The notes under the pieces were generated by a model that was not told the DNA's origin, ran no database searches, and was given only the letters and a program-made list of their open reading frames with translations. The translations under genes and the position numbers were made by a program. From positions 64,300-128,299 of the forward strand of contig WTPW01001100.1 of NCBI GenBank assembly GCA_009809945.1: 64,000 nt of DNA, given 5' to 3'. This DNA is from Gigaspora margarita (Eukaryota > Glomeromycota > Glomeromycetes > Diversisporales > Gigasporaceae). Each line of letters begins with the position of its first letter. Position 1 is the stretch's first letter. Below, in pieces: positions 11,759 to 23,400 of this stretch.

Positions 11759-12440
11759 TATATATATTTCTGAAAAAAGCTACTCTGAAAATAAGTACTT
11801 TTTTTTTTAGAAGAAAAATATAAAACCTTCTTATATTTAAAAATAAGCTATTTATACAATTATCAGTAGTTACTCTATAGTAAAATCAAAATTTTACTAA
11901 GTAAATCGATCTATTTTATTAAGTAAATACTATTTAGAAAAGCAAATACATATATTTTAAAAGTTTAATCCAAATTAGATAAATTTTAATTAATACATTT
12001 TTGCATATTATATTCCATAAAAAATTTAAAAACTTTTTTAAATTATTTTTATTAAATATAAAAATCAAAAGTCAATTAATAAAAAGATATCCAATTTGCA
12101 TGAAATTTTAAAAATGTATGTATTTTGATCTTCTAAACAAACTTTACTTAATAACCATTATCACTTTATTTAATAAAATTTTTCACAAATAATAAAAAGC
12201 TATTTTTATTTTAAAATAAGCTATTTACAATATTTTCATATAATTTTTTTTCCAAAAATAGGGGTCGGCTAAAGTGGAGTAAAATTTGGTTAGAGTTAGG
12301 GTTATCTTTTTGATGTATTTATTGTTAGAAGGTTATATAGATATCAATAATATAATTTATGCAGCATGTAGATCATATGTTGAATTAACTCCACTTTAGC
12401 CAACCCCAAAAATGGTAGCTTATTTTTGGAAATATATGGT
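11759..12440. mobile_element. TA-type element of the 'ataagctac' family, twice interrupted
   Basis: Left part 'tatatttctgaaaaaagctac' pairs with right part 'gtagcttatttttggaaata' ending at TA (12440-12441). The interior has the recurrent 'aaaattttactaagtaaatcgat' sequence. A LINE fragment sits in its left terminus and a MITE at 12261-12407 in its right arm. The same family is seen complete at 29261-29577. Confidence 0.5.
12261..12407. mobile_element. MITE with 20-bp inverted ends
   Basis: Ends GGGGTCGGCTAAAGTGGAGT and, from the right, GGGGTTGGCTAAAGTGGAGT. AAAAAT flanks both sides as a possible duplication. The 147-bp interior resembles the middle of the element at 17667-18165 ('agagttagggttatctttttgat'). 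Confidence 0.75.
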
Positions 12441-12599
12441 ACTTAATGTATAAAGGTAGAATTTATTAGTAAAATTTTAAAAATAATAAGATATTATAGA
12501 ATTTTATTAATAAAATTTTATAAAATTTTATTATTCTTAAAGTTTTACTAATTAATTCTAATTAATTTTAACTTTATATACTTGGTAAATTTGTTTAAT

Positions 12600-12850
12600 A
12601 CTAAAAAATACCTAAATACAGTCTAATCTTTATATAGTCACCCTCTATATAGTCACAAATCCAATATAATTACTTTTGTAAATTTACTAACCTTTTTTAC
12701 TATAATTTTTACTCTATATAAGCACATTTGCATTATAATCACTATCACAATTTTTTATTTACTACCTATATAAAACTACTCCTATATAATCATATTATTA
12801 TTATAAATATTTTGAATTAATTATTTTATTATTATAAATATTTTTATGTT
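12600..12850. repeat. Iterated 'tatatagtcac' words
   Basis: Begins near a TA-CAGTCTAATCTTTATATAGTCA boundary reminiscent of pogo/Tigger termini and repeats the 'tatagtcac' word. Inverted counterparts occur at about 16340-16392, with related sequence at 63550-63730. The segment 12611-16392 might be one old element with later insertions; this is inference. Confidence 0.4.
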
Positions 12851-12857
12851 ATTTTAT

Positions 12858-13728
12858 TATTTTAATAAATAAAAATTTTTAAAATTTGTTTTTTTTAAAT
12901 AATTGTTTATAATTGCTACATATAAAAGTTAAAATTGTACTAAGTAAATCGATAATAATACTCTAAATAATATTGTTCAGGAGACAAAATTATATATATA
13001 TTAAAATTTTGAGATAATTTGAATAATATTTTATTATTATACTTTTACAAGTTACGCTTAGGCAAAAAAAAAACTAAAAAAATTAAAAATTTTTGAATTT
13101 TGAAATAATTTGAATAAAATTTTATTAATGCATTTTTATAATTTAGAATAAGTTCAAAAATTTTAATTTTTTAATTTTTTTTCACCAAAATGTAACCTGT
13201 AAAAGTATAATAATATATAGTTATTGAATGCGAAGCATCCAATAATGGGAGTTATTTGTAAAATAACTTCATTATCTGGCTGTAAAATTTAATGTGACAG
13301 CTTCTGGGCCCCGAAGGGGCCCAGAAATGGAACATTAAATTTTAGTGCCAGATAAACAAGTTATTGGTGCTTGGCATTTAATAATGGTGTTATCCGGCAG
13401 CTTACGATGACCAGATTGTCAAATAACTTGGTTATTTGGCAGTATTCACGTGCTTTCTGCCAAATAACTTGGTTATTTGGCAGAAATCACGTAAACGCTA
13501 CCAAATAACCAAAGTTATTTGGCAATCTGATCATAGTAAGATGACGGATAATAAAATGTTATTCAAATTATCTCAAAATTCCAATATTAATGTAATTTTG
13601 TCTTTTGAATAATATTATTTAGAGCATTATTATCGATTTATTTAGTACAATTTTAACTTTTGTATGTAGCAATTATAATCAATTATTTAAAAAAACAAAA
13701 TTTAAAAATTTTTATTTATTAAAACTTC
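12858..13728. mobile_element. Foldback element carrying a GC-rich hairpin cluster
   Basis: The outer arms (about 12858-13215 and 13555-13728) are inverted copies around 'attgctacatataaaagtta' and 'taaatcgataataat'. The centre, 13220-13552, is strikingly different. It is a set of perfect or near-perfect hairpins: GGGCCCCGAAGGGGCCC flanked by inverted 'attaaattttacagc' sequence, and several copies of the word TGCCAAATAACTTGGTTATTTGGCA. Non-coding. Confidence 0.6.
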
Positions 13729-13801
13729 TATATTATCACAATTTATATATATACAGTGCAGGATACCAAAAGCTATATAATTTGTTATAGTAAAATTTTT
13801 A

Positions 13802-14654
13802 AATTAATTGATAATCTGCCTATCATCTAAAGAATGACGAAATGTGGAGTGCTTACATCTAAAATTTTTTTTCTTATTAAGTTAATCCACTAATTGAAAG
13901 TTGTAGAGCTTGTCAAGATGCATCTAACGGTGATTAGATCATCAATATCAGCCCAGTGGATGGCGAAATATCATCAAAAAACAATTGGCCGACTATATAA
14001 AATCCCGTGACAGAGATTACATATGAAAATCACTATAGGCGAAATGTGGCGTGCATCCATCTAAAAGTTTTTTTGTTACTAAGTTAATGATACATGTCCA
14101 CTAATTGAAAGTTTAGAGCTCATTGAGACGCATCTAACGGTGGTTAGATCATCCAAATCGGCCTAGTGGTTGGAGAGATAACGTCAAAAAATGATTGGCC
14201 AACTATATAAAATCTCTGTGTTAACAAAAACATAGAGATTTTATATAGTCGGCCAATCGTTTTTCGACGATATCTCTCCAACCACTGGACCGATTTGGAT
14301 TATCTAACCTGTTAGATGCGTCTCAACAAGCTCTACAACTTTCAATTAGTGGACATGTATCATTAACTTAGTAAAAAAAAACTTTTAGATGGATGCACGC
14401 CACATTTCGCCTATAGTGATTTTCATATGTAATCTCCGTCATGGGATTTTATATAGTCGGCCAATCGTTTTTCGATAATATCTCGCCATCCACTAGGCCG
14501 ATTTGGATGATCTAACCACCGTTAGATGCGTCTCGACGAGCTCTACAACTTTCAATTAGTGGACATATATCATTAACTTAATAAGAAAAAAATTTTAGAT
14601 GTAAGCACTTCACATTTCGTCATTCTTTAGATGACAGGCGGATTATCAATTAAT
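13802..14654. mobile_element. Giant near-perfect palindrome of about 850 bp
   Basis: Left end 'attgataatctgcctatc' is matched by 'gacaggcggattatcaat' at the right, and the two arms are complementary up to a centre at about 14218-14250. Each arm contains two tandem units of about 190 bp ('gacgaaatgtgg-gtgc-t-catctaaaa ... gattagatcatc ... aatcccgtgac'). The units contain a diverged form of the GAGACG/'gatcatccaaat' module. Transcription would give a very long double-stranded hairpin. Confidence 0.8.
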
Positions 14655-14835
14655 ATAACTTTTTAAAAAATAAAATAATACAAAAAATTTTTTATACAAT
14701 TGATAGATTTTTAGTTAAACTATAAATTTTATAAAAAACTTTTATTTTTTTATTTAGTTTTGAAAATGTAATATTAAATTAAAGTTATATATAGTTTAAA
14801 ATTTTGGCGTTTAATATAAAAAAAATAAAAATATA

Positions 14836-15439
14836 TAAGGTAAATGGGGGTATTGTGGGCCAGTTAAAGTTTCTACTAATAAAACTCTTTAATAACAAAT
14901 AGATTTTTATACAATTTTTATTATTTGAACTATATGCTTAATAAAGAATAAATTGCTTGAAAAAAATCTTTAAATCATATGTAGTTTTAGATGTAAATAA
15001 TTAGTACACAAATAGAATATAAAAACTAAATTTTAAAGAGGAGGGGGGTATTGTGGGCCATTATTTGATATCTAATAATTTTGATCTACTGGTCCGTTTT
15101 GGATGATTTTACTACCAAAATGACCATCTCAGTGAGACGATTCTAACAAGCACAAAATTGTTAAACTCCAATCACGGGATTTCAAGATCGTTAAAGGTTA
15201 ATATGCAAAAAAATTGCAACTTTACTAATATAATCAAATATATGCAAATACTTATATTTTGCATAAATGACAATATCTTGTGATCTAGTAGTCAGAATTG
15301 GATGAAATTTATACCATTCAATTCGTCTCAATGAGACGAATCAAATGGTATAAAATTTATCCAATTTCAATCACTAGATCACAAGATATCTGGCTGGCCC
15401 ACAATACCCCCCTGGCCCACAATATCCCCATTTACCTTA
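14836..15439. mobile_element. TA-flanked element (mariner-like family B), copy 1
   Basis: Ends TAAGGTAAATGGGGGTATTG and its complement, flanked by TA (14834-14835, 15440-15441). The 'gggggtattgtgggcc' motif is repeated a second time inside each end. The interior shares 'aacaaatagatttttataca' and much else with the copy at 23401-23987. CGTCTC/GAGACG palindromes lie at about 15130 and 15335. Confidence 0.8.
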
Positions 15440-15557
15440 TATATTTTATTAGCCAATAAAATTAATTTTAGCTTAGTTATACAAAATTTGACTAATCAGA
15501 AAACAAGATTTATGTTATATAGCAGGCAAAAATTTGGCAGCTATATATGTCTTTAGG

Positions 15558-15837
15558 CAGTGTTGTACGTTTTGGCTGTTCATAGCCTTTTTTGGCTTGT
15601 CCATGTTCAAAATTGTCCAAATGTCCAAGATTGTCCAAAGCTTGTTCAGGCTTTAATAATTAATAAATTTATTTAAAAAATATTTAACTATATATTTTTT
15701 TAGATACTAAAAACATTCCAGTTAAAATTAAAATAGGTTATCTTAATAAAATTTTAAGTAATTTTACTTTATTTAATTGTCCAAAATTGTCTAAAATTGT
15801 CCAAGTTATTGTCCAAAGTTGTCCTGTGACAATACTG
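15558..15837. mobile_element. hAT-like MITE built of TTGTCCAAA words, copy 1
   Basis: Perfect 8-bp duplication TCTTTAGG (15550-15557, 15838-15845). Ends CAGTGTTGTACG and CAGTATTGTCAC. Exactly 280 bp, and the reverse complement of the 280-bp copy at 29909-30188 throughout. Both ends consist of repeated ATTGTCCAAA. Confidence 0.85.
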
Positions 15838-15881
15838 TCTTTAGGTATTCTGCACTATATATATAATTTTATTATAATTGT

Positions 15882-16130
15882 GATAGGACCCTGAATAATC
15901 TATATGATGTTATATTTGAAAAATCACTAATGAAGGCCTGTTTTTTTAAAAAGGTTATATTTGAAAAGTAGATATTAGGTAAAATGGTTATATTTGAAAA
16001 TGGGTAATGAGCAAAATGAGTATATTTAAAAAAATGCTAATAGGGTAAGTTTTTAAAATGTTATATTTGAAATGTGCTAATGAAATAGTAAGAACATTGT
16101 GGTTTTTTTTTTTAGAGAATGTTATTTTTG
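15882..16130. repeat. Partial word element related to 46174-46624
   Basis: Opens with AGGACCCTGAATAATCTATA, the same terminus as the hAT-like element at 46174, and continues with four copies of a 'ggttatatttgaaaa-tg' word. No matching right end was found; the sequence runs into poly-T at about 16131-16156. Confidence 0.5.
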
Positions 16131-16404
16131 TTTTTTTTTTTTTTTTTTTTTTTTTTAGAGAGCATTAGTTCTGTTTTTTTTAGAAAGCGTGTCTAATGTT
16201 TGAAATATAGCTGATATATACCAAACTAGAACTGCTAACCAAAAAATTTTTTACTATAATTCTCAAATATAGTCTTATATAAATTATTCAGAGTTCTATT
16301 GTGATTATATAGAATTTACACTATATTAGTTACATCTTTATATAATCAACACTTTTTGTATTCCAAAGGTGTGACTATATAGAGGTTTGATGAAAATAAT
16401 CAAC

Positions 16405-17510
16405 CTTTTTTTGAGCAAAAAGTTATACAAAAACAGGTAGTTTATTTTTAGTTTTTAGCAATCACAAGTAGTTACTACATAGTAATATTTAAATTTTATT
16501 ATTAAATTGATTATAAGTACTTAATTACCAATTCAAATAAAATTAGCACTAGTAATACTACCAAAATTAATTTTTGAAAAAATCTATTTTATTTTCTTTA
16601 AAGAAAATTAAAATTTTTTATAAAAGCAAATAAAATTTATATAAATATATTTTTTATAATTTTGTCTATTCAAAAAAAAGTATCAAATAATTTTGTCTTT
16701 TAATTTTAATTTCAGGTTTTAGAACCCAAAGTAATTTCATTTTTATATATAATTAGCACTATAGATATTTATTACTATATTTAAAATTGAAAATAAGCAA
16801 ATAAATAAACAATTTATTATCAAATTTAATGATAACCCTTATGAAAAGTTTTTTTTTATATTAAATAAATATTTTTTTGGCTCTAAATAAAGTTGTAAAA
16901 CAGGTTCTTATAGTTTTACTACTAAAAAATTATTAAAATCAGACTAATAGATAAGAAAATATAAGTAAAAATATCTTCAAATTTCTTTAAATTATATAAA
17001 AATTATATATATATAGGCCTAATTCAGATTTTGTACTATATTGTTTAAATATTGTTTTGTTCTAATTTCAAATATAAAAACAATGCTGATCTTCTCTAAA
17101 TTGGCAATTAGGTAAATATGTTTAAAAGATCAAAATACATATTATTTAAATTTTTATACAAATCAGTGAACATTTTATTATTTGAGTTTTAATTTTTATA
17201 TTTGTTATATACTGTATATATTTTAAAAAATTTTTATTTTTTTTATTAAAGATAAAAATTAAAACTCAAATAATAAAAGTTTTCTAATTTGTATAAAAAT
17301 TTTGAAGTATATATATTATGATCTTCTAAACAATTATACTACTTTTTATGTAAAATTTGAACTTTATTATGCAGTAACTATTATCAATTGTGAGTAGCTT
17401 ATTTTTAAATGAAACAAGTTTTTAGATTTTTTGATTAAAACAAAAAAGGTAACTTATTTTCAGAGTAGCTTATTTTTAGAAGAATGCTTTTAGATATTTT
17501 TTGTGAAAAA
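16405..17510. repeat. AT-rich inverted-repeat region of the 'ataagctac' family
   Basis: The left side holds 'gtagtttatttttag' and 'gtagttactacatagtaa'; the right side holds the inverse ('agtaactattatcaattg', 'gtagcttattttta'). A second inverted pair, 'aataaaagttttctaatttg', surrounds 17220. No coding capacity or clean duplication was seen. Confidence 0.45.
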
Positions 17511-17666
17511 TATATTTTTCTGCAAGAAATATAGGATATTATATATTAAAATAGCACACATTTTTGCAATTTTTTAAAAAATAAGTTTTTATTAGATTTA
17601 TATAAATTTTAACATAATTGATATTTTTCAATTATAAATAAAAGTCAATTTGCATAATAAATATTG

Positions 17667-18165
17667 GGAATGATGCTAAAATCAGATAATACTGAAATTC
17701 ATATGATCTTTGTATCATTGGATTTCCTAAAATTTTCAAAAATCATGTAAACAATTGATTTATACTATATCAAATGCTATAATCCCTATATGCTACATAA
17801 TTACATTCTTGATATTAATATATAAAAGACCTTCTAACTGTATCAAAAAAGGCAACTCTAACTATAACCACGAGGCAAAAAGCATCTATAAAACTACTAA
17901 CAAAAAAAAATTTAACTCATCTTTAGGATTAGAGTTAGTATTATCTTTTTGATACAGTTGGAAGATCTTTTATATATAGATATCAAAAATACAATTTATA
18001 TAGTATATAGGTATATATTAAATTAATCTATTCTAACTGATTTCTTTTGATTGTTTTGATTACATAGTAAAGATTAATTGTTTACATGATTTTTAGAAAT
18101 TTAGAAAATCTGATAATACAAAGATTACATAGATTTCAGCATCATCTGATTTCAGTATCATCTCC
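17667..18165. mobile_element. PIF-like MITE with about 100-bp inverted ends
   Basis: Left GGAATGATGCTAAAATCAGA against GGAGATGATACTGAAATCAG from the right; similarity continues inward for about 100 bp ('aaaatcatgtaaacaatt'). The interior repeats the 'gatacagttggaagatc' segment in both orientations. Relatives are at 48115-48440 and, by terminus, 22217 and 62729. Duplication is not clean. Confidence 0.7.
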
Positions 18166-18578
18166 AACAATAAATAATTAAGATAATTGTAAAAGAAAAA
18201 TTACAAGAGGCCTTGTAAGGCCAACACAATATGAGATTACCTGATAGTTACCTGTTATATTTAACTAATCAAAATCATGAAATTTATTAATTCCAGAATC
18301 AGTTCAAAAATCCAAAACAAATGATTAAACTCAATTATCTCAAAATAAAATATATATAAAAAGAGCTATTTTAATATATAATACTCTATCTATCTCTCAA
18401 CTAATCAAAATTGTGAATATTATATGACACATATTCCAAAGTACAGAGATATTTATATTATCTGAGCCTTTATTTTACTGATTAACTTGAACAAAAATTC
18501 ATTTGCTTAGATAATTTTTTTTTAAAGTTTTACAACTATGACCATATCTAGATTCTTTACTAATTAATGAAAGCAATC
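18166..18578. other. No gene seen
   Basis: AT-rich sequence without terminal repeats, tandem units or a plausible reading frame. Confidence 0.4.
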
Positions 18579-19310
18579 ATATGGGCTGGTTTTGTTAATT
18601 GCTAATAACTCTTGATCTACTAATCCGTTTTGAATGATTTAACTACCAAAATGTTCGTCTCAATGAGACGATTCTAATGAATCCAAAATCGTCAAAATCC
18701 AATCACAGGAACCTTTGATCGTTTAAGTTTTGTGTAATTTTAATAAGAATTTTTAAAATACTATGTAAATATCTTTAATATTGAATAATTTTGGATCTAC
18801 TGGTCCGTTTTGGATGATTTAACTACCAAATGTTCGTCTCCGCAAGACGATTCTGATGAATCCAAAATCATTAAAATCCAATCACGGGATCCTGAGATCG
18901 CTACAAATTTTTTAATTGTAAACAAACCAATCAAACTGGTCAGGTGACCAGTTTGATTGGTTTGTTTACAATATAGAAACCTGTAGCGATCTCAGGATCC
19001 TGTGATTGGATTTTAATGATTTTGGATTCATCAGAATCGTCTTGCGGAGACGAACATTTTGGTAGTTAAATCATCCAAAACGGACCAGTAGATCCAAAAT
19101 TATTCAAAATTAAAGATATTTACATAGTATATTAAAAATTCTTATTAAAATTACACAAAACTTAAACGATCACAGGTTCCTGTGATTGGGTTTTGACGAT
19201 TTTGGATTCATTAGAATCGTCTCATTGAGACGAACATTTTGGTAGTTAAATCATTCAAAAAAGATTAGTAGATCAAGAGTTATTAGCAATTAACAAAATC
19301 AGCCCATATG
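18579..19310. mobile_element. 732-bp near-perfect palindrome with paired module repeats
   Basis: Ends CATATGGGCTGGTTTTGTTA and its complement. The centre is the perfect inverted repeat of 'caaaccaatcaaactggtc' around 18937. Each arm holds two about 180-bp units with 'ccgttttggatgatttaact' and CGTCTCAATGAGACGATTCT (or CGTCTCCGCAAGACG), so the core appears four times. Relative at 28231-28625. Confidence 0.8.
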
Positions 19311-19559
19311 TAATATATATAATATATAGTATATTCAATTAACTATAAATATGAATGTTTGACTTAGACTACTTTATTTGCAGCCCAAATTGGCTATGCT
19401 CTATTTGTCTGAATAATTTTTTTAGAGTGTAAGTTACTTTTTTTAACTTTATTTAATTAAAAAAAAAACAAACTATATCCACATGCTTATGCACTTCATG
19501 ATCAACTATATAAACATTATATAATTTTTTTTTTATATTTATTATATTTAATATAAAAA

Positions 19560-19970
19560 AAATTCACATACCAAAAAGAACAGAATTGATATCCAAATGC
19601 CTAACAAAATCTCTAGCAAGAAATAACTATACATAGTACATCTAAAGCAATAGCAAAACAACAATACATGGCATACCCAAAGCAACTAAGAAACAATGAT
19701 TCTAAAGAAATAACTATACCTGGCCCACCCAAAGCAATAGCAAAACAACAATACACAGTTACTCAAAACAAACAAAGAAATAACAATACCCAAAGCAATG
19801 ACAAAATACAAAAAAATAATTATACATAGTAATAGCATAACAACTTGAAATAACAATACATAGTGTATCTGAAGCAATGACAAGTACCAAGAAACAATGA
19901 TATACAATATATCCAAAGCAATGAGAAATGATATACCAAAAAATGATCATACCATCAAAATAGAAGGCAA
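19560..19970. repeat. Degenerate tandem words 'cccaaagcaatagcaaaac'
   Basis: A word of about 35-45 bp around 'caaagcaat-acaaaacaacaatacat' is repeated roughly eight times with drift. Minus-strand open frames over it (19686-19916, 19759-20058) translate only the repeat and are not genes. Confidence 0.55.
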
Positions 19971-20012
19971 TATATGGCAGTATAATATAAAACAAAAAAC
20001 TGGTTAATATAC

Positions 20013-20016
<4 letters not shown>

Positions 20017-20055
<39 letters not shown>
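20017..20055 (+). repeat. Poly-A tract of about 39 bp
   Basis: An uninterrupted A run. It could be an old retroposon tail, but no AATAAA signal or flanking duplication was found. Confidence 0.7.
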
Positions 20056-20056
<1 letters not shown>

Positions 20057-20059
20057 AAA

Positions 20060-20930
20060 AAAAACCTACTATATCTAAATACCAGTTTTCAGATCCAACG
20101 AAACAAAACAAGACCTGTATATAAAACGAACTAGAGCTTTGATCCTATTTTTAAAAAGCAATCTGAATTAGATTCAGATTCTTTTTCATATATCTGATTT
20201 AATTCAATTTATAATCTGAATTAGAAAATTTGGATTCAATCCGTAAAAATTTATTAACCAGTCAATCAAAATCACAAGTACAATACTACTATAATCCTTT
20301 ATTATTACATCAAAAATCTTATATAAAGTCATTTTACTTGCCTACTATTTTTTACAACTAATTATACTATGTATTATTTAAAACCCAATATTGATTATTA
20401 ATAATTGAATAAATTTCTATTGTTTGTTTTACTACTTTTGTTTTGTTTATTGTTAACTAGTACCCTTTTTATAAATATACCTTATTTAAAACATCAAACT
20501 AATATAATTAACTACAATATCAAAAATATTTATTCATATTAAATAAAAGCTTTCAATTTCAATATCTATAATTAATCTTGGGGTTTTTTTATAATATAGC
20601 TTTTGCTTTGTTATTGAATCTTAAAGTATTTTTAAAGTTAATTATAATAGATAAAATCGATATTTATAATATCTTTTAATCTTTAATGCTCTACTTAATC
20701 TATGCTAGCTAAGTATGTATTTATTTTATATTTCATTAGAAAAAAAGACCTATGACTTACTAATTCCTTTTTTTCATTTTATATATTTTACTATTACTAT
20801 TGTATTATATTATATATATAAATAAACTCTCCATGCACAAACTCATAAACTCTACATACATGAACTCAAATTTTATATACACAAACACCACTTAATTTAA
20901 CTAATATATACTATATTAGTAATACAATAT
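20060..20930. other. No gene seen, AT-rich
   Basis: No terminal repeats or coding frame. A weak tandem of 'acaaactcataaactctac'-type words occurs at 20825-20885. Confidence 0.4.
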
Positions 20931-20939
20931 GTCATGTAT

Positions 20940-21510
20940 AAATTTTTTAATTATGAGTCAAATGAGTGATACACCTAAATTTTATATGTAAAATTTGGGC
21001 AAATTTTGCTTTCTCGACTTATTTAGCAAGAAGAAGCTGTCTGTTTAATTTCCAAGTATAAGTTTGTGATTTTTTTAGCATTAGAAAGTTCTTTTTATAA
21101 AATTTTAAATGTGGTTTATAATAAAATTGCAACTAATTATGATAACAAAGTTAGCTAATTTTTTGACAATTTTTACTATTTGTTTATAAGTGATACATAT
21201 TATTTTAACAAATTAGGATGGTCCTAATTGCCTAATTTGGTGAAATGATATGCATCACTTATAAACAAATAGTAAAAATTGTCAAAAAATTAGCTAATTT
21301 CATTAGTATGATTAGTTGCAATTTTATTATAAACCACTTTAAAATTTTATAAGAAGAACTTTCTAATGCTAAAAAAATTACAAACTTATACCTAAAAATT
21401 AAACAGACAGCTTCTCCTTGCTAAGTAAGTTGAGAAAGTAAATTTTACCCAAATTTTACATATAAAATTTAAGTGCATCACTCATTTGACTCGTAATTAA
21501 AAATTTTTTC
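20940..21510. mobile_element. 570-bp foldback palindrome
   Basis: Left 'gagtcaaatgagtgatacac' is matched by the inverse at 21468-21495; the arms pair inward through 'agacagcttct-cttgct-a' and 'gataacaaagttagctaatt' to a centre near 21222. Non-coding. Confidence 0.7.
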
Positions 21511-21545
21511 ACGTGATCTGTGTGACAAATCATGTTACTGATATA

Positions 21546-21802
21546 TGGGCAGCTGTCAATAAAAATCAAGCAAATCAACATTTGAAAAAAATTAATTCCT
21601 TAACTTTCACAGCTCATATCTCAATGAATTTTAAAGCTATTTTAATGATTTAGTATTCAAAAGAAAGCTTATAATCTAAGCTTTCTTTTAATATTAAATT
21701 ATTAAAATAGCTTTAAAATTTATTGAGATATGAGTTGTGAAAGTTAAAGAATTAATTTTTTTTCAAATGTTGATTTGCTTGATTTCTATTGACAGCTGCT
21801 CA
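21546..21802. mobile_element. TA-flanked palindromic MITE
   Basis: TA at 21544-21545 and 21803-21804. Ends TGGGCAGCTGTCAATAAAAA against TGAGCAGCTGTCAATAGAAA. The whole 257 bp folds on itself around 'aagcttataatctaagctt'. The terminus resembles that of 58471-58714 (GTCAATARAAATCAAGCAAA). Confidence 0.75.
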
Positions 21803-22216
21803 TATTATCAAATTTAATTACTTCATATTACTTGACTGAGAGCTAGATCACTATCATGCATACGTATTTAGCATGTACTATATATACATATGTACATTTG
21901 ACAAGATTAGGGTTCGGGCACAGATAAAAAATTAGGTATGCTTTAGCAGACATGCCTCATACTGAGGCATGCTCTTAGGGCATATCCTTTTATATCATGT
22001 GACAACCAGTTAATAATATGTTGATTCACGAAAAAAATTTTTTAATAAGTAAAATACTGAAATATATATATCAATATATAATATATAGTTTTTATTAAAA
22101 TTTTAAGCAACAATCTAATAGCTTTTTTTATACTTTAATTAGCAAAATGCTTTTATTTTATAAAATAGAACAATGCTATCACTATAATGCTATTTTATAA
22201 ATTTTAAAATCTCTTA

Positions 22217-22378
22217 GAGCAGTGTCATTAATTACCTGATTATTTTTTATTAGAGGCCTACTCCAACTTTCTCCTCTTTAATATAGATTTGATCAGGTTC
22301 TTATATATAATTTCAATATTTTTTACCCCCTCCTCTTCTAAAAAATCACCTAATTTTTGTCACTCCCCTTATTGAAAA
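22217..22378. mobile_element. PIF-like MITE, copy 1
   Basis: TTA on both sides (22214-22216, 22379-22381). Ends GAGCAGTGTCATTAATTACC against GGGGAGTGACAAAAATTAGG. 162 bp and nearly identical in plan to 62729-62883, including 'attagaggcctac' and 'aatttcaatattttttac'. Confidence 0.75.
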
Positions 22379-22449
22379 CTTTTTTATATTTTAATTATCA
22401 TATGATTTCAAATATGAAATTAGTATAATTGATTAATTGGTCTTATATA

Positions 22450-22795
22450 TAAAGTGAAGAGAGAAGTTAAAAATTTATCAAAATTCACAATAATAGATCT
22501 TTATTAAAATATTACAAATTGTATATAAACTTTAATATAAGTTGATTCACTACCTTATTACCGTACAGCGCGGACCATGGTACCCCAGGTACATTACATT
22601 CCATGGGCAAATTCCAAGTTAGTACCTGGGTACTATACTAAGTGATTTTTCTATGAAAAAATTATTTACATAGGGTATACTCCCCGGGTATTTTATATTC
22701 CACCATATAATTTTTTTGGGGAGGGTACTTTGATATGGGGGGTACCGTGGTCCACGCTGTATGGTACTACTACTAAATTACTTCCCTTCACTTTA
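22450..22795. mobile_element. TA-flanked element interrupted by a MITE
   Basis: TA at 22448-22449 and 22796-22797. Ends TAAAGTGAAGAGAGAAGT and TAAAGTGAAGGGAAGT, resembling the TAAGGTGAAAGG termini of the other TA elements. The right part is split by 22559-22766. Confidence 0.6.
22559..22766. mobile_element. GC-richer MITE with inverted GGTACC-rich ends
   Basis: Ends TACCGTACAGCGCGGACCAT against TACCATACAGCGTGGACCAC. The interior repeats 'gggtac' words. The target duplication is not clear. It is noticeably more GC-rich than its surroundings. Confidence 0.7.
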
Positions 22796-22959
22796 TAGTT
22801 TAATTACAATTACAAAATCCTATAGAAAAATATATTCAATGTATATTGATATTATATAATAGTTATATGATACTTATTTGAACATGCCCATGGGTATGCT
22901 TTATAGGCATGCTCTATAAGGCATGCCTATGCCCTCATGTCCTGAACCCTAGACAAGAT

Positions 22960-23398
22960 ACTAGACTCTAATATATGAAGTAGTCATTATCACAATATTT
23001 AGGATTATAATCTGAATAATCCTTATCCTTAATCTGATATGTAATACAGATCTATCTATTTAAAATTAACAAATACAGATATCTGAAATAAATATGGATT
23101 ATCAGATGAATCTGAATTTATTAGATTATAGATCAAAGTACTAAAAAGAACATTAAAAAGAATTAGTAAAAAACAGTTCAAATATCATTAAAAAAAATAA
23201 AAAAAAACTTACTATGAAAGGGCTATTTCATACACAAAAATACAAAGACAATACTAGAAAATATACGAAGCTATATAAAAAAAATACACAAGACAACTCT
23301 GACAAAATATGCAAACCACTCATTGGAAAACTTCCAAAAGAGAAACATACAAGACTATCCAAGTGGAAAATGTGAAGACCACCTAAAAAATATATATA
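22960..23398. repeat. Degenerate words 'gaaaacatacaagacaac'
   Basis: The 23215-23398 part carries a drifting word of about 25 bp (e.g. 'acacaagacaactctgacaa'). It continues after the element 23401-23987 at 23990-24130 in almost the same order, which suggests an older duplicated word array. 22960-23210 shows nothing recognisable. Confidence 0.45.
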
Positions 23399-23400
23399 TA

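Larger units (their letters stand above)
21908..22951. mobile_element. hAT-like element of GGCATGCC words, with nested insertions
   Basis: Perfect 8-bp duplication GACAAGAT (21900-21907, 22952-22959). Ends TAGGGTTCGGGCACA and, from the right, TAGGGTTCAGGACAT. Both ends are made of alternating GCATGCCT/AGGCATGC words. Three other elements lie inside: 22217-22378, 22450-22795, and 22559-22766 within the latter. Confidence 0.85.

Noticed and set aside
12611-16392. A single 3.8-kb autonomous pogo-type transposon
   Set aside because: The ends are only loosely inverted and no transposase frame exists between them; kept only as a word repeat.
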